NCBI GenBank assembly: GCA_937975745.1 | Contig: CALJUK010000557.1 | Coordinates: forward strand, 1 to 5,163 | DNA: 5,163 bases | Source: an uncultured Planctomycetaceae bacterium | GTDB taxonomy: Bacteria; Planctomycetota; Planctomycetia; Planctomycetales; Planctomycetaceae | Direction: 5' to 3' | Shown here: positions 1 through 4,208 of the stretch, in pieces | Position numbering within the stretch: the first letter of the stretch is position 1 | How the letters are laid out: the number at the start of each line of letters is the position of its first letter | Translations under genes and position numbers: made by a program | The notes under the pieces: model-generated | The model's input: only the letters and a program-made list of their open reading frames with translations | Told to the model about the DNA's origin: nothing | Databases searched by the model: none

Positions 1-336
1 CTCGTGGTCGTTGTGCTGATCGAAATAGAACGGTGCGGAAACCTTCGAGCCGTCGGAGACGAACTGCACGCTGTATTTCTTGGGGAAGGCGGAAGCCTTC
101 AACCGTTCGATCAGTCCCAGCCGCAGAAGCGTCCAGTACGTTTCGGGAATCAGTGATTCGCCGACATGAAACCGGGGGACCGAAGACCGTTCGAGCAGGA
201 GCACGTTGTGTCCGTACTCGGCTGTCAGGGCCGCGACGGTGGCACCGGCGGGACCACCGCCGATCACGATGACATCGTAACTCGGGTGGATCTGCGGTTG
301 CTGGGGGGAAACGGGAGCCGGGGTGGTGGAGATCAT
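1..336 (-). CDS. FAD-dependent oxidoreductase, tryptophan-halogenase / geranylgeranyl-reductase-like (partial, C-terminus outside window)
   Basis: The first 112 codons are visible and the frame is still open at position 1. After about 17 polar residues the chain reads SYDVIVIGGGPAGATVAAL, a classic Rossmann betaalphabeta fold with the GxGxxG dinucleotide-binding motif (residues about 18-34). It ends in an acidic residue in LLLER (about 48-52) that would bind the ADP ribose. Next comes PRFHVGESLIPETYWTLLRLG (about 55-75), whose GESLxP motif is typical of flavin-dependent halogenases and their relatives in the geranylgeranyl-reductase superfamily. These enzymes oxidise, halogenate or reduce a substrate using FADH2. 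Halogenase cannot be told from non-halogenating oxidase because the WxWxIP motif region is not in view. The ATG at 336 is chosen because it sits just before the conserved fold. An in-frame ATG at 471 would add 45 residues without recognisable conservation. No good Shine-Dalgarno is seen at either start. It lies downstream of, and in the same orientation as, the chorismate-lyase-like gene. Confidence 0.9.
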   Translation of the reverse strand, partial: MISTTPAPVSPQQPQIHPSYDVIVIGGGPAGATVAALTAEYGHNVLLLERSSVPRFHVGESLIPETYWTLLRLGLIERLKASAFPKKYSVQFVSDGSKVSAPFYFDQHNDHE

Positions 337-347
337 CTCGAGGTAAA

Positions 348-362
348 CCACTCGACGAGTGG
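348..362. promoter_or_regulatory. Perfect 15-bp palindrome 12 bp before the flavoprotein start (operator or RNA hairpin)
   Basis: The sequence CCACTCG-A-CGAGTGG has two perfect 7-base arms around a single central base. It lies 12 to 26 bases before the ATG at 336. A second palindrome, GAGAT-C-ATCTC at 329-339, covers the start codon itself, and CTCGAG at 337-342 lies between them. This position suits a repressor operator, or an mRNA hairpin that limits ribosome access. No regulator gene is in the window, so the role is inferred. Confidence 0.45.
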
Positions 363-421
363 GTGGGAGAGTCGACGGTGTAATGACGGCTTTCAGTCCG
401 CGTCGGCTTCGGACCGCTGTC

Positions 422-431
422 GTTCTAGAAC
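422..431. promoter_or_regulatory. Perfect 10-bp palindrome GTTCTAGAAC upstream of the flavoprotein gene
   Basis: This is a self-complementary 10-mer about 90 bases before the ATG at 336. It contains one of three TCTAGA hexamers in the gap between the chorismate-lyase-like gene and the flavoprotein gene; the others are at 514-519 and 529-534. A regulatory role is possible but unproven. Confidence 0.25.
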
Positions 432-513
432 CAGTTTCAAAATCGGTTGGTGGCGAGTCTTCGGCCAGCATTCACAGGACGAAGACGAAGCACAAAGAGG
501 CTTTGGAACCGCT

Positions 514-534
514 TCTAGACATTGTATTTCTAGA
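514..534 (-). promoter_or_regulatory. Possible promoter -10 (TACAAT) flanked by two TCTAGA sites
   Basis: On the minus strand, TACAAT (526-521) matches the sigma-70 -10 consensus at five of six positions. It is bracketed by TCTAGA at 529-534 and 514-519, which form a 6-base inverted repeat with a 9-base spacer. TTCTAGAC is also directly repeated at 513-520 and 528-535, a 15-base period. The right-hand site overlaps the TAG stop of the chorismate-lyase-like gene. No -35 box is found at 16-18 bases, so a promoter would need an activator or another sigma factor. If real, it would serve the flavoprotein gene. Confidence 0.25.
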
Positions 535-1066
535 CCAGGGGTGCGGAGATTTCCAACAGATCGACCGCGGGCTGCTGATTGCAAAAGATCGTCGCCAGAC
601 GGCCGTAGGTGAGATCGCCTTCAGACATGTTCAGTGCGGCAGCCAGCCCAGGGCCGGCCGTGATTCGGAGAATCGCCCCTAAATCAATGTGGCGCAGCAC
701 GTTATGGTTGATAAGGACCCGCCCGAGAGGTGTCTTGCCTGCCAGGATCTCGTCTCGCACGGCCGGTGTGACATACGAAAAATTGAACCGGACGATTCCA
801 AACTGAACCACGGTATCGGTCCCGGCTTTGACCAGGACGACCTTTCGCGAGGAGCTCTCGCCATCCTGCCGTCGATCCAGAATCCGGACTTCGACGGGCG
901 AACCGTGAAACTCTTCCATGGTCACGGTCATGTGGTGGTCGTGTGCGAGGAGACCCTTGTAGGGCTCGGGAGTGAGCGCGGCCGGGACGTGTTCGGCCTT
1001 GGCAATCAAGGGGGGCCGATCAGGAAACAGGCTGGTCAGGGCTCGCAATTCGTCGTGTGGGTTCAC
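530..1066 (-). CDS. Chorismate pyruvate-lyase-like protein (UbiC / Rv2949c superfamily)
   Basis: The likely product has 178 residues. Family members split chorismate into pyruvate and 4-hydroxybenzoate, feeding ubiquinone or aromatic lipid and pigment synthesis in the cytoplasm. Landmarks are LLAHDHHMTVTMEEFHG (39-55), which matches the family's L-x-x-D-x-S/H-M-T-x-x-L/M-E pattern, then VEVRILDRR (58-66), SSRKVVLV (72-79), VQFGIVRFNF (87-96) and TPLGRVLINHNV (112-123). R74 and E172 (in DLLEISAP near the C-terminus) may correspond to the catalytic Arg and Glu of UbiC; this alignment was done by eye. The GTG at 1066 is chosen because it begins just before DELRALTSLF and gives a normal family length. 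An in-frame ATG at 1198 would add 44 residues (LRPLPPRGKGGK) that look like translated intergenic repeat. It sits between the radical SAM and flavoprotein genes on the same strand. The fold call is fairly firm; the exact product is inferred. Confidence 0.75.
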   Translation of the reverse strand: MNPHDELRALTSLFPDRPPLIAKAEHVPAALTPEPYKGLLAHDHHMTVTMEEFHGSPVEVRILDRRQDGESSSRKVVLVKAGTDTVVQFGIVRFNFSYVTPAVRDEILAGKTPLGRVLINHNVLRHIDLGAILRITAGPGLAAALNMSEGDLTYGRLATIFCNQQPAVDLLEISAPLV

Positions 1067-1115
1067 GGCGTGGTTCTCAGCAGGGACACATTGTGGCGGG
1101 ACAAAGGGTGCACTC

Positions 1116-1170
1116 TTGCCTCCCTTTCCTCTCGGGGGAAGTGGCCGCAGAGCGAGGGTGAAGGCTTCAA
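1116..1170. repeat. Possible degenerate dispersed intergenic repeat
   Basis: This stretch has purine-rich and pyrimidine-rich halves (CCTCCCTTTCCTCTCGGGGG, then GCGAGGGTGAAGG) and a small TTCC/GGAA fold at 1126-1140. It resembles the 'CTCACCCTCGC...CCCCGAGAGG' type of element scattered between genes in many GC-rich bacteria. A possibly related tract, AAGGGGGAAAGG, lies at 2703-2714. Only one clear copy is visible here, so calling it a repeat rests on resemblance. Its presence argues against the long N-terminus of the chorismate-lyase-like gene. Confidence 0.3.
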
Positions 1171-1198
1171 TGGTGCGAAAACTGCTCCTCGCCTGCAT

Positions 1199-1215
1199 TC
1201 CCTCTCTGGCAGGGA
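1199..1215 (-). other. Short inverted repeat between the radical SAM and chorismate-lyase-like genes
   Basis: TCCCT (1199-1203) and AGGGA (1211-1215) form a 5-base stem with a 7-base loop, about 140 bases past the radical SAM stop codon and before the chorismate-lyase-like gene. No T-run follows on the minus strand, so it is not a convincing terminator. I find no other clear structure or promoter in the 1067-1354 gap, apart from the repeat-like tract at 1116-1170. Confidence 0.2.
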
Positions 1216-1354
1216 GTGGAATCGACTCGCTGCAGTGGGCAATTGTTTGTGGTCATCCAACGTTCTGCGCGGTCGGCACGACGCCCGTTACGAACGACAA
1301 CCTGATGTGGCAGCCACCGATGCACCCCAACCGATCGGGCTCGACAACGGCATC

Positions 1355-2665
1355 CTACGTGTACCGCACTTCGCGGTGTTGTTCTTCGAAGTATTCCGGC
1401 AGGAGGCGATCCACCTGCAGCAGGCCTTTGCGAGTGAGCTCGATCCGATCACCGTTCACTTTTAGGTAGCCGGCCGCCTGTTGATTGCGGAGTGGGTCAG
1501 CGAACTCCTGCAGGATATCCACGCCGAATTTCTGACGGAATGGTTCGGCTTCGACGTGGCCTTCCTTCATTTGCAGGATGAACTCGCGAATCAGCAGTTG
1601 ATGCCGCGTCGGATACATGGCTCGATTGATCGGCAGACGACCGTCTTCGACTGTCTGCATGTAGTCTTCGATTTGATCCAGGTTCTGGTAATGCCAGCCC
1701 TGGAAGTGTCCGAAGGATGAGACGCCCACAGCCAGCAGATCGCAACCCCGCCAGACATTGTCGCGGTAGACGAAGTGGTCGGTCTGCGGATTGCGGACAA
1801 GTTCGTTGCCGCTGGAAACCCGGTAGCCATCCTGGGCGAGTGTGTCGAATGCCTCGCTGACCCAACGGCGTTTGGTTTCCCAGTTGGCAACAGGACTTTC
1901 GATGCCCTTCTCTTTCATCTCGCGGGAGATCACCGTATTGAAGGGGAGTTCCATCTGATAGATGGTGATGTTGTCCGGCTTCATCTGCCGAGCCTTCTCG
2001 ATGCAAATCTGCCAGTTGTCGTCGGTTTCACCGATCATGCCGGCAATCAGGTCGATATTTACCTGCGGGAAGCCGACCTGCTGAATCCAGCCGTAAGCCT
2101 GTTCAATCTCGGGCGAAAGATGAGCCCGGCCGTTCTCTTCCAGGATGGCATCGTTAAAGTTCTCGACACCCAGCGAGACGCGCGTCACACCGATTTCTTT
2201 GAGAGTCTTGACCTTCTCCAGACTGAGCGTCCCCGGCTCGCATTCGAAAGTGACTTCGTCCGCCTTGTCCCAGGAAATGGACTGATGCAGTTCGTCCCGG
2301 AGCGTGTGGAGCTGCCGGGCGCTTAAGTACGACGGCGTCCCTCCACCGAAGTAAACAAACTTGAGCGGTCGCCCCTCAACAGACGACTTTTGACTAATGG
2401 TGGCCACTTCCTTCGAGACGGCTTCGACGTACCGCTGAATGACTTTGGCATTCTGCTGGGTGTAGACGCGGAAATAGCAGAAACGACACCGTTTGCGACA
2501 GAAGGGGATGTGCAGGTACATCCCCAGCGGGACCGATTCGTCCGCCGGCGAGTCGACTGCTTCCAGGACACCAGTGACGGCACCGCGATTCCACTGCGAG
2601 AAGGGCGGGTAGTTCGAAATGAAATAGCTGCCGACTTCCGTCGTGCTGGGTGTCTCAGTCGCCAT
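1355..2665 (-). CDS. HemN/HemW-like radical SAM protein (coproporphyrinogen III oxidase family)
   Basis: This is a 436-residue cytoplasmic radical SAM enzyme. YLHIPFCRKRCRFCYF (50-65) holds the CxxxCxxC cluster ligands C56, C60 and C63. YFGGGTPSYL (105-114) is the SAM-binding GGGTP motif. ECEPGTL (141-147), RVSLGVENF (162-170) and NIDLIAGMIGET (203-214) continue the TIM-barrel core in the usual HemN-family order. Residues about 350-425 fit the HemN C-terminal domain. The fourth cysteine of true HemN (CxxxCxxCxC) is missing: CYFRVY follows instead. The barrel motifs also depart from HemW (VENF where HemW has Q-S-F; GMIGET in place of G-x-P-G-Q-T). It is therefore probably neither the haem enzyme nor the HemW chaperone, but a relative acting in another pathway, for example a methyltransferase or ring-forming enzyme. 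The ATG at 2665 is preceded by a weak purine tract (GGAAAG). The neighbouring chorismate-lyase-like and flavoprotein genes suggest a biosynthetic role. Confidence 0.88.
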   Translation of the reverse strand: MATETPSTTEVGSYFISNYPPFSQWNRGAVTGVLEAVDSPADESVPLGMYLHIPFCRKRCRFCYFRVYTQQNAKVIQRYVEAVSKEVATISQKSSVEGRPLKFVYFGGGTPSYLSARQLHTLRDELHQSISWDKADEVTFECEPGTLSLEKVKTLKEIGVTRVSLGVENFNDAILEENGRAHLSPEIEQAYGWIQQVGFPQVNIDLIAGMIGETDDNWQICIEKARQMKPDNITIYQMELPFNTVISREMKEKGIESPVANWETKRRWVSEAFDTLAQDGYRVSSGNELVRNPQTDHFVYRDNVWRGCDLLAVGVSSFGHFQGWHYQNLDQIEDYMQTVEDGRLPINRAMYPTRHQLLIREFILQMKEGHVEAEPFRQKFGVDILQEFADPLRNQQAAGYLKVNGDRIELTRKGLLQVDRLLPEYFEEQHREVRYT

Positions 2666-2761
2666 AGGTTTTCTTTCCGTCTTCCGCCGTCAGGTCTTCG
2701 CCAAGGGGGAAAGGTGTCAACGCCGATCGACCCACACTGCAACGACCTGTTTTTCGGAGAT

Positions 2762-2814
2762 CAGGCATAGCCTGGCGAACATCGAGAGTCTCGATGGCAG
2801 GCGATGTCTGACAT
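2762..2814. promoter_or_regulatory. Cluster of three consecutive palindromes in the intergenic region upstream of the radical SAM gene
   Basis: Three palindromes lie within 53 bases: CAGGC-ATA-GCCTG (2762-2774), CATCGAGA-G-TCTCGATG (2780-2796; 8-base perfect arms) and ATGTC-T-GACAT (2804-2814). A second CAGGC at 2798-2802 can also pair with GCCTG at 2770-2774, so two alternative folds around the central stem are possible. The cluster is 97-149 bases upstream of the radical SAM start and about 150-200 bases past the propeller stop. It could be operator sites, an attenuator-like leader or a processed 3' end. No T-run follows, which argues against a simple intrinsic terminator. Confidence 0.4.
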
Positions 2815-2886
2815 GACCGGACCTTGAGCGGGAAAAGGTTCACTCAGCAGCGACCTACGGCACACACCGTGGATGGCTTGCTTTCC

Positions 2887-2914
2887 CGATTCATAATACA
2901 CGATTCACAATACA
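2887..2914. repeat. Two-copy tandem 14-bp repeat
   Basis: CGATTCATAATACA (2887-2900) is followed directly by CGATTCACAATACA (2901-2914), with one mismatch (T to C). The tract is much more AT-rich than the surrounding sequence. On the minus strand it contains TATTAT and TATTGT, which resemble -10 boxes, but no -35 box is suitably spaced. It lies in the gap between the propeller and radical SAM genes. Confidence 0.75.
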
Positions 2915-2916
2915 CG

Positions 2917-2937
2917 CTGGCCACTAGTCTCGGCCAG
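2917..2937 (-). terminator. Possible 3'-end hairpin after the propeller gene
   Basis: CTGGCC (2917-2922) and GGCCAG (2932-2937) form a perfect 6-base GC-rich stem with a 9-base loop, starting 24 bases past the propeller stop codon. On the minus strand it is followed by CGTGTATTGTG, which has some T but no real T-run. It is a weak intrinsic-terminator candidate, or simply a stabilising 3' hairpin. Confidence 0.35.
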
Positions 2938-2951
2938 ATGAGTGCGCAAAG

Positions 2952-2975
2952 TTCGGCCGATTACTTCTGGCCGAA
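2952..2975 (-). other. Inverted repeat spanning the stop codon of the propeller gene
   Basis: TTCGGCC (2952-2958) and GGCCGAA (2969-2975) form a perfect 7-base stem with a 10-base loop that holds the TAA stop (2963-2961). Together with the GGCC hairpin at 2917-2937 this gives two successive stems at the 3' end of the transcript. It may mark the end of the dehydrogenase/propeller operon or protect its mRNA. Confidence 0.4.
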
Positions 2976-4208
2976 GCAGTAAATCCAACCATTACTCGAA
3001 TCGGTTCCAATCACCAGGCATCCCGATCCGACGGCCGGTGACGCGGTAATGGGTTTGCCGGCGTTAAACTTCCACAGCTCTTTCCCGTCTTTGAGATCGA
3101 CCAGATACAGGTTTCGATCGCTGCTGCCAAAACAGACTCGATCGCCAATAACGACCGGCGAACTGTCGACACGCGCCGATGTCGGGAAGGCCCAGACTTG
3201 CTTGCCCGACTGGCGGTCCAGGCAGTGCATCTGCTTGTCCCGGCCTCCAACGACGACACGGTCCTGCGTGATGGCAGCCGACGCGTGAAAAGGGAACTCG
3301 CGATCCGGATCCCGGTATGTCCAGAGAATCTCCAGCTTCTTCCAGTCGACGGCCACGACTTCGCTATTATAGGTCCCGACGTACAGCAGATCGCCCACCA
3401 CAGCCGGGGAAGCGATCAGGTACGAATTCAGCGGCATCTGGCGAACCTGTTCGCCAGTGGCAATGTCGATCACCCGTAGTTGTTCGTCGCAGCCCGTCAC
3501 GAAGGTGAAGCCGTCAGCCACGGCCGGTGTGCAATTGACGTAACCCTCGGTGGCGAATTTCCAGCTCAGTCTTCCGTCGGCCAGTTCCAGACAGTACAGG
3601 TTGTTGTCATACGAGCCGAACAACACCCTCTCGCCGATGATTGTCGCGCTGCTGATGATTTCGGCATCGGTGGCGAACGTCCAAACTGACTTGCCCGTTC
3701 GGCGATCGACCGCATGGAACACACCGTCCTCGTCACCCAGCAGAACAAGCTTGTCGGTCACGGTTGGGGACGACTTGAAACCCGGCGCGAATGTGGTTTC
3801 CTTGCCTTTCTCGACGCTGTGATACGTCCAGTGGATGTCACCGGTGCGAAGTTCGAAGCAGTGCAATTCGCCACTGAGTGTCGCGACATAGGCCCGGTCC
3901 CCGACGATTGCGGCCGTACTGGCGACACCGTCCGCGGCCGGATGCTTCCACAGCAATTCAGGCTCGGCAGGAAGACGACTCCCGGTGAGGCCCCACAGTG
4001 TCAGGCCGTTGCGAAACGAAGACCAGTCCGTCGACTTCGGAGGCTCAACGACGGGAATCTCACCTGTGGGAGAATTTTCCACGGAAGGTGCATCCTCAGC
4101 CGCCTGCAGCAAAGTCACGCAGACCACCACAGCGACCACGACCACCGCGATTTGCCCGGTCGCTTCTCTCACGGTTCGCGCTATGTTGTGCCATCGGACA
4201 TCGCGCAT
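2961..4208 (-). CDS. PQQ-like (BamB-type) beta-propeller repeat protein, exported or membrane-anchored
   Basis: The product has 415 residues. A basic N-terminus (RDVRWHNIARTVR) leads into the hydrophobic stretch IAVVVVAVVVCVTLLQAA (20-37), a signal peptide or membrane anchor. A proline- and acid-rich linker follows to about residue 65. From about 85 there are seven to eight repeats of roughly 40 residues of the form 'SSPTV..DKLVLLGDEDGVFHAVDRRTGKSVWTF', with W/F-ending strands near 127, 176, 216, 296, 339 and 379. This is the tryptophan-docked propeller fold shared by BamB and PQQ dehydrogenases. It is too short for a quinoprotein dehydrogenase and shows no vicinal-cysteine motif, so cofactor binding is unlikely. 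A scaffold or ligand-binding role outside the cytoplasm is more likely. The ATG at 4208 is chosen because AGGAG (4221-4217) precedes it by 8 bases and it directly precedes the signal sequence. An upstream ATG at 4268 would add 20 unlikely residues. It overlaps the dehydrogenase gene by 28 bases. Confidence 0.88.
   Translation of the reverse strand: MRDVRWHNIARTVREATGQIAVVVVAVVVCVTLLQAAEDAPSVENSPTGEIPVVEPPKSTDWSSFRNGLTLWGLTGSRLPAEPELLWKHPAADGVASTAAIVGDRAYVATLSGELHCFELRTGDIHWTYHSVEKGKETTFAPGFKSSPTVTDKLVLLGDEDGVFHAVDRRTGKSVWTFATDAEIISSATIIGERVLFGSYDNNLYCLELADGRLSWKFATEGYVNCTPAVADGFTFVTGCDEQLRVIDIATGEQVRQMPLNSYLIASPAVVGDLLYVGTYNSEVVAVDWKKLEILWTYRDPDREFPFHASAAITQDRVVVGGRDKQMHCLDRQSGKQVWAFPTSARVDSSPVVIGDRVCFGSSDRNLYLVDLKDGKELWKFNAGKPITASPAVGSGCLVIGTDSSNGWIYCFGQK

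Noticed and set aside
336..471. Upstream in-frame ATG at 471 as start of the flavoprotein
   Set aside because: The added 45 residues are rich in Arg, Thr and Pro with no conserved look. The Rossmann strand begins shortly after the ATG at 336. The stretch carries palindromes more typical of an untranslated leader.
689..1465. Long plus-strand open frame (258 codons) across the chorismate-lyase-like gene
   Set aside because: It is antisense to a recognisable gene and crosses the gap into the radical SAM gene. Its translation has no domain-like pattern. It is a by-product of GC-rich codon use.
1355..2665. True HemN (oxygen-independent coproporphyrinogen oxidase) for haem synthesis
   Set aside because: The fourth cysteine of the CxxxCxxCxC motif is missing, and no haem genes are nearby.
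2692..2720. Sigma-70 promoter upstream of the radical SAM gene, from the perfect TTGACA at 2720-2715 (minus strand)
   Set aside because: At 17-base spacing the -10 position reads AGACCT, a very poor match, and neighbouring spacings are no better.
2961..4208. PQQ-dependent alcohol dehydrogenase acting with the neighbouring enzyme
   Set aside because: The propeller is only about 330 residues after the linker, whereas quinoprotein dehydrogenases have about 550 or more. No disulfide-ring cysteine pair or calcium-site motif is seen. The neighbour is an iron-type, NAD(P)-dependent enzyme.
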